Assembly (NCBI GenBank): GCA_002842495.1
Contig: PHDB01000039.1
Coordinates: 1-34,579, forward strand
Origin: Bacteroidetes bacterium HGW-Bacteroidetes-6
Lineage (GTDB): Bacteria > Bacteroidota > Bacteroidia > Bacteroidales > DTU049
Length of the DNA: 34,579 nucleotides
Direction of reading: 5' to 3'
Positions 1 to 8,742 of the stretch are shown in pieces. Made by a program: the position numbers and the translations under genes. The notes beneath the pieces were generated by a model. It ran no database searches and was not told where the DNA came from. It saw nothing but the letters and a program-made list of their open reading frames with translations. How positions within the stretch are numbered: the stretch's first letter is position 1; each line of letters opens with the position of its first letter.

Positions 1-643
1 CTGCCACATCTTTAAAATTGATAGAAACCTGAGTGTCTTTATCGAAAAGCTGCGCCTTCGACTTTCCAACACTGAATATTTGTCCACCACCGCCGCCACG
101 GTTCATCATACGCATGAGAAAAAACCACAATGCTACAAATATGAGAATAGGAATAACCCAGCCCAATATGCTTTCGCCCCAGTCGGTGCGGTCTTCCGGG
201 ACAACATTGATGCGTTTATCGCTGGCAAGTCGTTCTTTTTCTATTGTGGTTTTTCCAATAGTATCGTGTGCATAAATACGATCTTGCGCAGCTGCCAACT
301 GACTTTCGAAGCTTTCTGGCGTTAAGAATTTGAGAATATAATGTGGCCCGGCGTTGTCTTTGTTGCCCAATTCGCGCGCATCTTTAAAACTGCTGTCGGA
401 TGCTACTGCTTCGGGTTTGAGAAACACTTCAGCATATTTGTTATTCACAACCACCAGTTTTTCAACAATATGCTTCGAAAGCATATCTTTTTCGAAACGC
501 TGCCAGGTAATGTCTTTGGGTTCAGCCTGATTTTGGTAAAAATACATGGCAAAAAAAGCAATTGCCATAATGGCATAAATCCAGTAAAAATTGAATTTGC
601 GCTTTTTACCCGGATTGCTATTAGTATTGGGTTTGTCTTGCAT
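1..643 (-). CDS. ftsH: ATP-dependent zinc metalloprotease FtsH, N-terminal part (cut by window edge)
   Basis: This is the first 214 residues of the membrane-anchored AAA+ protease that degrades misfolded membrane proteins and short-lived regulators. Reading leftward from the ATG at 643, a basic N-terminus is followed by a membrane segment at about residues 19-36, an extracytoplasmic domain to about 155, and a second membrane segment at about 159-179. A Gly-rich linker (NRGGGGGQIFSVGKSKAQ) follows and the sequence ends at FKDVA, the conserved entry to the AAA domain. The Walker motifs and the HEXXH zinc site lie beyond the left edge and cannot be checked. It lies 23 nt downstream of rsfS on the same strand and is probably co-transcribed with it. 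The family assignment rests on this architecture and the characteristic linker. Confidence 0.93.
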   Translation of the reverse strand, partial: MQDKPNTNSNPGKKRKFNFYWIYAIMAIAFFAMYFYQNQAEPKDITWQRFEKDMLSKHIVEKLVVVNNKYAEVFLKPEAVASDSSFKDARELGNKDNAGPHYILKFLTPESFESQLAAAQDRIYAHDTIGKTTIEKERLASDKRINVVPEDRTDWGESILGWVIPILIFVALWFFLMRMMNRGGGGGQIFSVGKSKAQLFDKDTQVSINFKDVA

Positions 644-666
644 ACAAATGGTTCGTTAGTAGTTGA

Positions 667-1020
667 TTACACATCCGAAATCCGGGCGTCGGCCCAAAGT
701 TCTTCCAGTTGGTAAAACTGGCGGCTCTCTTCCATAAATATGTGTGCCACAACATCGCCATAGTCAATCAAAATCCATTCGGCATTGGCCATCCCTTCTG
801 TATGAATGGGCTTGTATGGCCCGCTACGTCTGAGTTCTTTGATAGTATTTTCAGCAATACTTTGCGATTGTACTTTCGAGAGTCCATGACAGATGACAAA
901 ATAATCGCAGACATTTTGTCCGGTTTTTCTCATGTCGAATACCATGATGTCCTGCGCTTTTTTTGCCTGTAGAGTTTTGGTAAGTTCGCTCACCAAAGGG
1001 TCTTTTGTGGTCTTTCCCAT
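667..1020 (-). CDS. rsfS: Ribosome silencing factor RsfS (Iojap/YbeB family)
   Basis: A 117-residue protein of typical length for the RsfS family, which binds ribosomal protein L14 and blocks subunit joining, lowering translation when nutrients run out. The family signature is visible: a central DYFVICHG strand, the motif SKVQSQSIAENTIKEL, and a C-terminal block WILIDYGDVVAHIFMEESR followed by FYQLEELWADA. The ATG at 1020 is the natural start and sits 20 nt downstream of the last base of a TAACTTTG -7 box. The gene is followed by ftsH after 23 nt. It faces away from birA, with about 83 nt between the two start codons. Confidence 0.95.
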   Translation of the reverse strand: MGKTTKDPLVSELTKTLQAKKAQDIMVFDMRKTGQNVCDYFVICHGLSKVQSQSIAENTIKELRRSGPYKPIHTEGMANAEWILIDYGDVVAHIFMEESRQFYQLEELWADARISDV

Positions 1021-1029
1021 TAATCTTCT

Positions 1030-1037
1030 TAAATTTG
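1030..1037 (+). promoter_or_regulatory. Candidate -7 element for birA
   Basis: TAAATTTG fits the Bacteroidota -7 consensus TAnnTTTG and would start transcription near 1043, leaving a leader of about 60 nt before birA. The only nearby -33 candidate, TTTG at 1004-1007, is 22 nt away, slightly longer than the usual 19-21. The box shares the palindrome TTTGCGCAAA (1034-1043) with the opposing rsfS box. Confidence 0.45.
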
Positions 1038-1039
1038 CG

Positions 1040-1047
1040 CAAAGTTA
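1040..1047 (-). promoter_or_regulatory. Candidate -7 element for rsfS-ftsH
   Basis: On the minus strand 1047-1040 reads TAACTTTG, matching TAnnTTTG, and would place the transcript start near 1034, about 14 nt before the rsfS ATG. No convincing TTG or TTTG is seen at the expected -33 position, so this rests on the -7 box and its spacing to the gene. Confidence 0.5.
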
Positions 1048-1103
1048 ATCAATTTGCCGGTTATTTCATGCATTGTGCCGAAAGCCGCTCTGAAATTACG
1101 AAT

Positions 1104-1844
1104 ATGAAAATTGTTTATCACCCTACCGATATAACCGGATCAACCAATCAATTGGCAATGCAACTGGTTGGAAGTGCCGAACAAGATACCATTTATGTTG
1201 TGAGTGCAAAATTCCAAACTGCCGGGCGAGGGCAGGGCAATCACAGCTGGGAAGCTATAGCGGGACAAAATATTCTGGCTAGTTTTCTGGTGATAAATCC
1301 ACCGGCGACTGTTGGTGAACAATTTTCGCTGAGTCACGTTATTGCACTGGCTGCACTCAATTATATTAAGAATGAGCTGCCAGCTTCTGATGTGAAAATA
1401 AAATGGCCCAACGATATTTATGCCGATGGCCGAAAAATAGCAGGAATCCTCATTGAGAATGTAATGATGGGTAATCAGCTCAAGGCTTCTGTAATGGGAA
1501 TAGGGCTGAATGTGAATCAGAAGTTGTTTTCACCAGAACTCGACAATGCGGTTTCGCTCATTTTTAAAGATGCAAGAGAACGAGATATTTCTGCTGAAAT
1601 AGAAAAACTGGCTTCAGAATTTGTTGTGCAATACGAGAAATTGAAACAAAGACAGGCCGAATTGCTGCATCAACACTACGACAATTATTTATTTGCAAAA
1701 GGAAACAGGCATAGTTTTTTGCTCGATGGAGAGCAAATTATTTGTCAGATCCTGGGTACTCATATTGATGGAAAAATTCGTCTGCTAATGCCAGATGGGA
1801 CAGAAAAGGGTTTTTATCACCACGAGATTGAGTGGATGAAATAG
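1104..1844 (+). CDS. birA: Biotin--[acetyl-CoA-carboxylase] ligase (catalytic domain only)
   Basis: A 246-residue enzyme that activates biotin as biotinyl-AMP and attaches it to the lysine of biotin carboxyl carrier proteins. The start at 1104 (MKIVYHPTDITGSTN) is preferred over an upstream in-frame ATG at 1005, because that extension would overlap the rsfS reading frame and has no family similarity. Motifs: GRGQGNHSW at residues 41-49, corresponding to the biotinyl-AMP loop GRGRxGRxW; KWPNDIYADGRKIAGILIE from residue 100; GIGLNVNQ at about 132-139. There is no N-terminal helix-turn-helix, so it should be a ligase without the repressor function of E. coli BirA. A terminator-like hairpin follows at 1888. 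Confidence 0.93.
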   Translation: MKIVYHPTDITGSTNQLAMQLVGSAEQDTIYVVSAKFQTAGRGQGNHSWEAIAGQNILASFLVINPPATVGEQFSLSHVIALAALNYIKNELPASDVKIKWPNDIYADGRKIAGILIENVMMGNQLKASVMGIGLNVNQKLFSPELDNAVSLIFKDARERDISAEIEKLASEFVVQYEKLKQRQAELLHQHYDNYLFAKGNRHSFLLDGEQIICQILGTHIDGKIRLLMPDGTEKGFYHHEIEWMK

Positions 1845-2084
1845 GCTTACAGATACTCTTTTATTTTTTCTTCTTTTTTTGTTGGTATCACTATGGAGAT
1901 AGTGAGTTTTTTAACAGTCTATCTATTAGGTGTTTGCAATTGAGTTTATGACAAAATTCTTTAAGCTTGAATGTATCCTGTTCTGGTTTTGTTGCAAATT
2001 ATCGGTAGGGTACTTTGTATTGCTATGTGTTTATACTGCTATTCTTTGATATAATTGTTCCTTCGTGTTTTTCAGCGGGTAAGA
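1845..2084. other. Convergent intergenic region between birA and folC
   Basis: 240 nt between two convergent genes. Its left part holds the birA terminator. A 33-codon plus-strand ORF at 1948-2049 (MTKFFKLECILFWFCCKLSV...) is present but has no promoter match or recognisable family, so it is not called as a gene. No terminator for folC was found here. Confidence 0.6.
1888..1912 (+). terminator. Rho-independent terminator after birA
   Basis: A 7-bp stem (TCACTAT, 1888-1894; ATAGTGA, 1899-1905) with a GGAG loop is followed by GTTTTTT. It lies 44 nt past the birA stop codon, in the convergent gap between birA and folC. Confidence 0.6.
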
Positions 2085-3398
2085 TTACGAAGAAGCAATA
2101 CATTTTACTTTTTCAATTGCATCAGCCACTGTAAATGTGCTGCCTCCGACAAAAATTATATCGTTTTCATTTGCGTTTTTCCGTGCCGATTTGAGTGCTG
2201 AAGCTACAGATAAAAATGTTTTGCCCGATAAACCCATATTTTGAGCAATTAACTGAAGTTTTTTTGCATCGAACCCACGAGGGATAGAAGGTTTGCAAAA
2301 ATAATATGTTGCGTTTTCCGGAAGCAAATCAAGAAGACTTTTGTGGTTTTTATCGTCGACCATTCCTATTACCATATGAAGTTTGTTGCACGATATAGAA
2401 GCCAGCATTTCCGAAATTAGGGTTAAGCCATCTTTGTTGTGTCCTGTGTCGAAAATCACTGTTGGTTTTTGACCCCAAACAGTCCAACGTCCCCGAAAAT
2501 GAGTTAAGTCGGTCACATGGGCAATACCGTTTTTTATTGCAGAATCCGGCAGTTTATAGCCCATTTTACGAAGACATTCGATGCTTGTAATCGTGGTGTT
2601 GATATTTGCTTTTTGGTAAATGCCAGCTAGCGAACTTTGTACGTTTATGCTTTTTGTCGGAGTATTTATTCTGAGTTTTAGCAATGGTGGAACGAGTGAA
2701 TGCCGGGTAATATCGGTCTTGCAAAACTGATCCGCAAAAATAATTTCGGATTGATGACTCCTTGCGGTTTTTCTGAAAATAGATTCTGTTTCCTGATTTG
2801 TTTCACCAATAACCACAGGGACTTTACTCTTGATAATACCAGCTTTCTCGGCAGCTATAGCAGGAAGTGTATTGCCCAGAAATTGTGTATGATCGAGTCC
2901 GATATTAGTGATTGCTGTCAATTCCGGCAAAATAATATTTGTACTATCGAGCCGGCCCCCCATTCCTGTTTCAATGATTGCAATATCTACATTTTTTTTA
3001 TAAAAATAATCAAAAGCCAGAACTGCTGTCATTTCAAAAAACGAGGGTTTTATCTTGTCGAGAAATTCCCGATGCTGTTGAATGAATTGGGATACAAATT
3101 TCTTCTCAATCATTTTTCCATCAACCCGAATACGTTCACGATAATCGGTCAGGTGTGGCGAGGTATATAATCCGGTTTTATAGCCGGCACTCTGAAAAAC
3201 GGCTGCAAGCATATGCGAAACACTCCCTTTGCCATTGGTTCCGGCTATATGAATTGTTCTGAAATTTCGTTCGGGATTACCGATATGTGCAGCTAAAGCT
3301 ATTGTAGAATCGAGGTTTGCTTTGTATGCGGCACTTCCAATCCGTTGATACATAGGAAGCGCCGACATGATGTAATCGACGGTTTTTTTGTAATCCAT
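2085..3398 (-). CDS. folC: Bifunctional folylpolyglutamate synthase / dihydrofolate synthase
   Basis: A 437-residue Mur-ligase-family enzyme that uses ATP to join glutamate to dihydropteroate and to extend the polyglutamate tail of folates. The P-loop GTNGKGS is at about residues 53-59, followed by LYTSPHLTDYRERIR (folate-binding region), ETGMGGRLDSTN and ITNIGLDHTQFLGNT, all diagnostic of FolC. The C-terminal Mur-type domain contains DTGHNKDG, matching the family's D-x-A-H-N-P motif with a Gly and Lys variation. The ATG at 3398 begins MDYKKTVDYIMSALPMYQ, a standard FolC start. It lies 21 nt downstream of the TonB-dependent receptor and is probably the last gene of that transcription unit. 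Confidence 0.95.
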   Translation of the reverse strand: MDYKKTVDYIMSALPMYQRIGSAAYKANLDSTIALAAHIGNPERNFRTIHIAGTNGKGSVSHMLAAVFQSAGYKTGLYTSPHLTDYRERIRVDGKMIEKKFVSQFIQQHREFLDKIKPSFFEMTAVLAFDYFYKKNVDIAIIETGMGGRLDSTNIILPELTAITNIGLDHTQFLGNTLPAIAAEKAGIIKSKVPVVIGETNQETESIFRKTARSHQSEIIFADQFCKTDITRHSLVPPLLKLRINTPTKSINVQSSLAGIYQKANINTTITSIECLRKMGYKLPDSAIKNGIAHVTDLTHFRGRWTVWGQKPTVIFDTGHNKDGLTLISEMLASISCNKLHMVIGMVDDKNHKSLLDLLPENATYYFCKPSIPRGFDAKKLQLIAQNMGLSGKTFLSVASALKSARKNANENDIIFVGGSTFTVADAIEKVKCIASS

Positions 3399-3419
3399 AG
3401 TATTTACAAAATGTCGGAC

Positions 3420-5714
3420 TCAGAAACGCAAGGTTACTCCTGCGCTTGGCATAAATGGAAGCTGATTCACTCTTTCGTTGGTAATACGGTCGAAGTAGAA
3501 AATATTTGCTCTGTTGTAAACATTGGTAGCGCCAATATTAGCTTCGAGTGTAGATGTTTCGGAGAGATAAAATACCCGCTTGGCACTGATATCGAGACGA
3601 TGATAAGTCGGCAATCGTCCGGCATTGTATTCCCCATACAAAATGCCCAGTTCTTCCTCGGCTGTGAAAACGTCGGTGTCTATTCCGTCAGCAAAAGTCA
3701 TATATGGATAGAAGCCAGCATTCTGTGTGAAAGGAAAACCACTGCCAAAATTCCAACGGGCACTCACTTCAAATTTTCGTTGATCGCCTGGTTTCCATGT
3801 AGCTACCAGATTGATATTGTGTCGTCTGTCATAGTGAGGATGATAGGATATCAGCCCATCATACCGATTTACAGCACCTAAAGAATAAACAGCCCAGACA
3901 TAAAAATGTTCAGCATCGTATTTTATCGACAAATCGATACCTTCAGCATCGCCGGTTTCGATAATAAAATCTTTTTTCAAATAATCCGATTTGTCAGCAT
4001 ACTCACCTGTATCGTCATAAACTTTATTTCGGTTAATATTGGTGAGTTGATTGAAGTATTTGTAATAGAATTCAAGATTGAATGTGAGATTTTTAAAAGG
4101 ACCTATTTCAAAACCCAATATTGCATGTTTGGCTTTTTGCAAACGACTTTTTACAGGTTTTCCATCAAATTCGTCCTGAAGATTTTCAGGACCAGAAAGG
4201 AAGCCGTAAAAGAGATTAACAACATCGCGATCTGAGCTTGCAGAAATGAGATTCTGTGTGTACAAGCCACCTGCAGCTTTAATTCGCAAGTGCTTTAATA
4301 AATTGTATTTTACAGCCAGACGAGGCTCGGGCGAGACTTCTGATAAACTGGGATAGGCTTGCAACCGGAAAGATGGCTCGAAAAGCAGTTTTTTTATTGT
4401 GGCTTTGTATTTAACATAGCCTCCAAACTCAGTTGTGCTTTCTTCTTGCTGAATAAGTCGTTGGGCCGAATTGTAAAACTCCAGATTGGTATTGAACCCC
4501 TGCATTTCGAATCCGTATTTGATATCGTTTTTTCCCACAAAATAGGTGAAAGAAAGCCCCAGATTGAAACCGTTAATAGCCGACGATTTGGGTAAGTTGG
4601 TTTGATCGGTCAGGGTAAGTTTATAATCGGAATAAGCAATTATTCCTTCAATTAAAGTTGGGCTTGCGCCAGGAATAATAACAAAGTTGGTACCACCCCC
4701 ATTCGATTTCCAGTCGAAATTGGCAATCTGCCGGTAAGTAACAGCATCGGTGAAATTGAAACCAAAGAAATTGATTTTTGAACCGTTGCTGCTATTGAGG
4801 CTGATTTTTCCGTAGATGTCGCGAAAATCAAAAGGCAAACCAGCAGTATCAATATAATTATAAAGCGTTTTCGAAGTCTGACTCAGGTATGAATTCTTGG
4901 CCGAAATAATAAACGATGAATTGCCACCATTGCCTTTGTCTTTTTTTATTGGACCTTCAAAAATAAGATTGGCTCCAAATGGACTGGCACCAAACATACC
5001 ACTGTATTTTTTCTTGTTTCCATCCCGTGTAGTAATGTCCATTACCGATGAAATGCGACCACCATATTCGGCTCCAAAACCACCGGTATACACTTCGGCG
5101 TTTCGCATGATTTCAGTTTCAAAAACCGAAAACAAGCCAATACTATGGAAAGGGTTGTAAACAACCATTCCGTCAAGCAATACTTTGTTTTGAATGGGTG
5201 CACCACCCCGAATGTAAAGTTGTCCTCCCTGATCGCCGGTGAAAACAACACCCGGCAATACCTGCAGGTATTGAGCAAGGTCTGGAGTCCCAAACGAAGG
5301 AAGGCTGGTGATTTCTTTAGGTGTGATCTTAGTGACACTGATTTTGGTTTGTGTTGTATCTTCCTGAGCATCGGCACGGATATAAACCGTTCCCAGCGTT
5401 TTTGAGCTTTTGGTGAGTGAGTATTTTCGAGTGATTAATTCGCCTGATTTTAATGAAATATTTTCACTTAATGTATCGTAGCCCAGGCAAGTAATCAAAA
5501 GGATATAATCTCCCGGTGGAATTTGCGAAATTGTAAAATATCCATTGATATCGGTAGCAGAACCGTACGATGTACCTTTGAGATAAACATTCGTAAAAAT
5601 GACAGGCTCACCATCGGTATGATCGTAAACAAATCCGCGGATAGTCCCATTTTGAGCAAAAGTAACTGCCGTTGTTGTAATCAGAAAAAGGAAAATGATG
5701 TATATTCTTTTCAT
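3420..5714 (-). CDS. TonB-dependent outer membrane receptor with carboxypeptidase-regulatory-like N-terminal domain
   Basis: A 764-residue outer membrane protein. A signal peptide (about 1-20, ending TFAQ) precedes a carboxypeptidase D regulatory-like beta-sandwich (about 22-108: GTIRGFVYDHTDGEPVIFTNV). A plug domain follows (about 130-235), with LPGVVFTGDQGGQLYIRGG and the end motif GGFGAEYGGRISSVMDI. The rest is a 22-strand-type beta barrel ending in phenylalanine (AGVTLRF), as expected for BAM-assembled barrels. These receptors import large substrates such as metal chelates, vitamins or oligosaccharides using TonB energy. No SusD-like lipoprotein is adjacent, which argues against a classic glycan locus; the substrate cannot be read from sequence. 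It lies 41 nt after the GNAT-like gene and 21 nt before folC. Confidence 0.92.
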   Translation of the reverse strand: MKRIYIIFLFLITTTAVTFAQNGTIRGFVYDHTDGEPVIFTNVYLKGTSYGSATDINGYFTISQIPPGDYILLITCLGYDTLSENISLKSGELITRKYSLTKSSKTLGTVYIRADAQEDTTQTKISVTKITPKEITSLPSFGTPDLAQYLQVLPGVVFTGDQGGQLYIRGGAPIQNKVLLDGMVVYNPFHSIGLFSVFETEIMRNAEVYTGGFGAEYGGRISSVMDITTRDGNKKKYSGMFGASPFGANLIFEGPIKKDKGNGGNSSFIISAKNSYLSQTSKTLYNYIDTAGLPFDFRDIYGKISLNSSNGSKINFFGFNFTDAVTYRQIANFDWKSNGGGTNFVIIPGASPTLIEGIIAYSDYKLTLTDQTNLPKSSAINGFNLGLSFTYFVGKNDIKYGFEMQGFNTNLEFYNSAQRLIQQEESTTEFGGYVKYKATIKKLLFEPSFRLQAYPSLSEVSPEPRLAVKYNLLKHLRIKAAGGLYTQNLISASSDRDVVNLFYGFLSGPENLQDEFDGKPVKSRLQKAKHAILGFEIGPFKNLTFNLEFYYKYFNQLTNINRNKVYDDTGEYADKSDYLKKDFIIETGDAEGIDLSIKYDAEHFYVWAVYSLGAVNRYDGLISYHPHYDRRHNINLVATWKPGDQRKFEVSARWNFGSGFPFTQNAGFYPYMTFADGIDTDVFTAEEELGILYGEYNAGRLPTYHRLDISAKRVFYLSETSTLEANIGATNVYNRANIFYFDRITNERVNQLPFMPSAGVTLRF

Positions 5715-5755
5715 GTTTGCAAGTGTAGAAGTAACGTTGGTTGGTTTTATTTATT

Positions 5756-6874
5756 TTAAAGACTTTTCACATAGCAGCGGCGTCGTTTGTGCTGAATATG
5801 TTCGTAGTTTTTCCATGTTTGAATTGCTTTGTGATTGGTTTCAAAAATACCAGTGGTTTCAACATATGGAACTTTGTATTTTCCCAGAACTAATTGCAAT
5901 TCATAAATAAGGACGGCTGCAACGCCTTGCCCTTGTAAATGGGGGTCGATACCCGTGAGAACCAAATCCATTTCGGTTGGATGCTTCAGTGCTTTTAAAA
6001 CATGGCGGAATCCAAATGGGAATAGTTTTCCATTGCATTTTTGCATGGCAACGGACAAACTGGGCATCCCAACTATAAATCCTTTCATTTCTTTGTTTTC
6101 GTCAACCAAAACCTTTACAAATTCAGGATTGAGAAACGTAAAATATTTTTTGATGTAATAATCAGTGGTAGCATCGTCGAATTCCGAAACATAGGGTAAC
6201 TCTTCAAATGCTTTTCCCAATAAACTAAAAAGCTGATGAGTATAAGGCAGCATCTCTTTTGTTTTTTTGAAATGTACCACCGACAATTTATAGCGGGTTT
6301 TGATCATATCGACCAAACGAGTAGCTTTCTCCGGAATTTTATCTTCAAGCTTCAACCGAAATTCAACCCAATCGATTTCCTTTTCGTAGCCGGCATCTTC
6401 AATCAGAGCTCCATAATACGCATGGTGATAAACCGATGCTATCGAAGGAAGATGGTCGAATCCTTCCACCAGCAGTCCCTGAAGGTCCAGGTTGGTGAAT
6501 CCCAGTGGTCCATGAATTTTTTCCATGCCTCTTTCGCGAAGCCAGTTTTCGGCAGTGGTAAGAAGCAAATGAGCTGCTTCGGCGTTGTCGGTACATTCAA
6601 AACGAGTGAACCGACCCATTTTCATCCCGATTTTCTCGTTGTATTTGTGATTGATTATGGCACCGATTCGCCCAATAGTATTTTCGCCATCCATGGCTAG
6701 CCAGAAACTTGCATCACAAAAACCCAATGCAGGATTTGTAGAAATGTCGAAAATCTTCATTTCTGCTTTTATGATGGGAGGAATCCAAAAAGCATTGTTT
6801 TTGTAAATCGTAAAAGGCAGCATTGTAAATGCTTTCCTGTCTTGTTTAGTGTTCACGGTTTTGATAGTAATCAT
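5756..6874 (-). CDS. GNAT-fold N-acetyltransferase-like protein (YghO-like)
   Basis: A 372-residue protein with a C-terminal acetyltransferase-like region: VLTGIDPHLQGQGVAAVLIY (about 305-325) resembles the acetyl-CoA-binding motif A (Q/R-x-x-G-x-G/A), followed by ETTGIFETNHKAIQTWKNYE, typical of the GNAT end. The N-terminal half (FTIYKNNAFWIPPI and GPLGFTNLDLQGLLVEGFD) matches a conserved bacterial family that includes E. coli YghO, whose substrate is not established. The start ATG overlaps the holA stop codon by 4 nt (ATGA), so translation is probably coupled. GNAT-like is well supported; the acceptor is unknown. Confidence 0.75.
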   Translation of the reverse strand: MITIKTVNTKQDRKAFTMLPFTIYKNNAFWIPPIIKAEMKIFDISTNPALGFCDASFWLAMDGENTIGRIGAIINHKYNEKIGMKMGRFTRFECTDNAEAAHLLLTTAENWLRERGMEKIHGPLGFTNLDLQGLLVEGFDHLPSIASVYHHAYYGALIEDAGYEKEIDWVEFRLKLEDKIPEKATRLVDMIKTRYKLSVVHFKKTKEMLPYTHQLFSLLGKAFEELPYVSEFDDATTDYYIKKYFTFLNPEFVKVLVDENKEMKGFIVGMPSLSVAMQKCNGKLFPFGFRHVLKALKHPTEMDLVLTGIDPHLQGQGVAAVLIYELQLVLGKYKVPYVETTGIFETNHKAIQTWKNYEHIQHKRRRCYVKSL

Positions 6875-7878
6875 ACGTGTACAATTTTATAAATCATTTC
6901 TTTAATGAGTTCTCCTTCGGGCGAAACACTATCAACTCCTTTTGCTTTTAAATCATATTTGCGGAGAATTTTGAAAATGTTAAGCACTTGATTGAGTTGA
7001 TAATAACGGGCAGCTTTCTGATAATCGCCCAGGAAAAATGTTCTTATTTTCATTTCAGCGGCAATGGAGTTACTGTCCATCGATCCCCGAAGCTGCAAAT
7101 ACACAAATAGCTTTTCGAAGAAAGAATACACAATAGGAATTATTGAAAAAATGCTGTTTTCGCGTGTGTTCGATGCGAAGTGTGCAGCTATTTCGATAGC
7201 TTTGGCTTGTTGATGATTGGCCAATGCCGTCTGAAGTTCGAATACGTTGAATTTTTTTGAAATGCCAATATTGGCTTCAACATCATCCATTGTTACGGCA
7301 GTGCCCGGAGTTTGGTTGATAATAAGTTTATCGAGTTCGTTGGCAATTTTGGCAAGATCGTTTCCTAGCGAACCGGCTATTATTTGTGCTATTTTCGGCG
7401 AACACTCAAATTGCTTTTGTGCCAGATAGCGAACAATCCAATCAGGTAATTTATCATCGCTTACCTTGGGCGATTCAAACAGCAGCACATTATTCTGATG
7501 TTTTTGTAGCATGGCTTGCAGTCGTTTCCCTGCTTGCTTTTTGTAAGCAACAACCAAAATAGAGCTTGGCTGTGGCACTTTGAGATAGCTACCCAATAGC
7601 TCATAATCCTTGTCTTTCACATCCTGAGCTTCCTTCAGAATTATAACCTGATAATTACTCATCATCGGAAAGCTTTTTAGCGTCGACACAATTTCGTTCA
7701 TGTTGGCATCGCGGCCATAAATAACGGTTTGGTTGAATTCTCTTTCTTCGGGTTCCAGTATCGCAATCGAAAGATGATTTACAAGGACATCGATAAAGTA
7801 GGCTTCGTTGCCGTGCAGAAAATACACCGGGCGAAACACTTTTTTGTTTATTTCCTTTATGATGTCGTTGAAGTTCAT
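6871..7878 (-). CDS. holA: DNA polymerase III subunit delta
   Basis: A 335-residue protein of normal length for the clamp-loader delta subunit, which opens the beta clamp during replication. The N-terminal segment PVYFLHGNEAYFIDVLVNHL matches the family's LxGxExxL motif. It continues with FPMMSNYQVIILKEAQDVKD, the beta-interaction and degenerate AAA region, and LAKIANELDKLII in the middle domain. The C-terminal collar region is helical. It overlaps amn upstream by 4 nt and the GNAT-like gene downstream by 4 nt, so it sits in a tightly coupled operon. Confidence 0.92.
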   Translation of the reverse strand: MNFNDIIKEINKKVFRPVYFLHGNEAYFIDVLVNHLSIAILEPEEREFNQTVIYGRDANMNEIVSTLKSFPMMSNYQVIILKEAQDVKDKDYELLGSYLKVPQPSSILVVAYKKQAGKRLQAMLQKHQNNVLLFESPKVSDDKLPDWIVRYLAQKQFECSPKIAQIIAGSLGNDLAKIANELDKLIINQTPGTAVTMDDVEANIGISKKFNVFELQTALANHQQAKAIEIAAHFASNTRENSIFSIIPIVYSFFEKLFVYLQLRGSMDSNSIAAEMKIRTFFLGDYQKAARYYQLNQVLNIFKILRKYDLKAKGVDSVSPEGELIKEMIYKIVHV

Positions 7879-8666
7879 ACTCCGGATATTTCATCGTCAA
7901 ATAAAAGATGCTTCACCGAACGACTATTATTGATAAGCCCCTGCAAAGCATCTATTCCTATTTTTACATGTTCCTCCACAAAAGTTTCATTCACTTTTTT
8001 GTCGCTTTCGGCAGTTTTAACGCCTTCCGACATCATGGGCTCATCGCTCACCAATAATAATGCTCCCGTAGGTATGTGGTTGTAGAACCCTGCCGAAAAC
8101 AATGTGGCTGTTTCCATATCAACAGCCATTGCACGAATGGTTATCAGGTATTTTTTAAATACTTCGTCGTGTTCCCAAACCCTACGGTTGGTTGTAAAGA
8201 CTGTGCCGGTCCAGTAATCGCGACTATTGTCGCGAATAGCCGAAGAAACAACACGTTGCATTGAAAAGGCAGGCAAAGCCGGAACTTCGGGTGGAAAATA
8301 ATCGTTCGATGTTCCTTCTCCTCGAATGGCTGCAATGGGTAAAATTAAATCGCCAACATGTGTTATTTTCTTGATTCCACCACATTTACCTAAAAACAAT
8401 ACAGCTTTGGGCGAAATAGCGCTCAGCAAATCCATAACTGTGGCAGCATTTGCACTCCCCATACCGAAATTAATAATTGTGATATCGCCCGAAGTGGCAT
8501 TGGGCATACTACTTGTAGCCCCTTTTATTTCGGCACCATACATCGACGCAAAAATATTTACATACTGATTGAAATTGGTCAGTAATATATAATCGCCGAA
8601 ATCGCCCAGCTTGGTGCCAGTGTAACGCGGCAACCAATTTTGAACTATTTCTTGTTTTGTCTTCAT
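7875..8666 (-). CDS. amn: AMP nucleosidase (short Bacteroidota form)
   Basis: A 263-residue nucleoside-phosphorylase-fold enzyme predicted to hydrolyse AMP to adenine and ribose 5-phosphate. Features: the glycine-rich stretch INFGMGSANAATVMDLL, the core VLFLGKCGGIKKITHVGDLI, RGEGTSNDYFPPEVPA, and AVDMETATLFSAGF, the purine/ribose-binding block that includes the conserved Met-Glu. It lacks the extra N-terminal domain of the roughly 480-residue E. coli enzyme, as in other Bacteroidota. It is the first gene of the run that continues into holA, with a 4-nt overlap. A minus-strand -7 box lies at 8743-8750. Confidence 0.9.
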   Translation of the reverse strand: MKTKQEIVQNWLPRYTGTKLGDFGDYILLTNFNQYVNIFASMYGAEIKGATSSMPNATSGDITIINFGMGSANAATVMDLLSAISPKAVLFLGKCGGIKKITHVGDLILPIAAIRGEGTSNDYFPPEVPALPAFSMQRVVSSAIRDNSRDYWTGTVFTTNRRVWEHDEVFKKYLITIRAMAVDMETATLFSAGFYNHIPTGALLLVSDEPMMSEGVKTAESDKKVNETFVEEHVKIGIDALQGLINNSRSVKHLLFDDEISGV

Positions 8667-8713
8667 AATAAGTGTGTTATATTACAATATGCAGTCATTG
8701 CAGCACAAATTAC

Positions 8714-8721
8714 TATATTTG
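8714..8721 (+). promoter_or_regulatory. Candidate -7 element for the HsdR-N-like gene
   Basis: TATATTTG matches TAnnTTTG; the predicted start is near 8727, giving a leader of about 47 nt. TTG at 8698-8700 is too close (13 nt) for a standard -33, so the promoter is plausible but incomplete. Confidence 0.45.
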
Positions 8722-8742
8722 CAAACCCTGTCATACAACCTG

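Noticed and set aside
1005..1103. Longer birA start at 1005
   Set aside because: It would overlap the rsfS coding region and promoter and adds residues unlike the ligase family; the ATG at 1104 starts directly at the conserved fold.
1948..2049. 33-codon plus-strand ORF (MTKFFKLECILFWF...) in the birA-folC gap
   Set aside because: It lies after the birA terminator, has no promoter match or recognised family, and hydrophobic composition alone is weak support.
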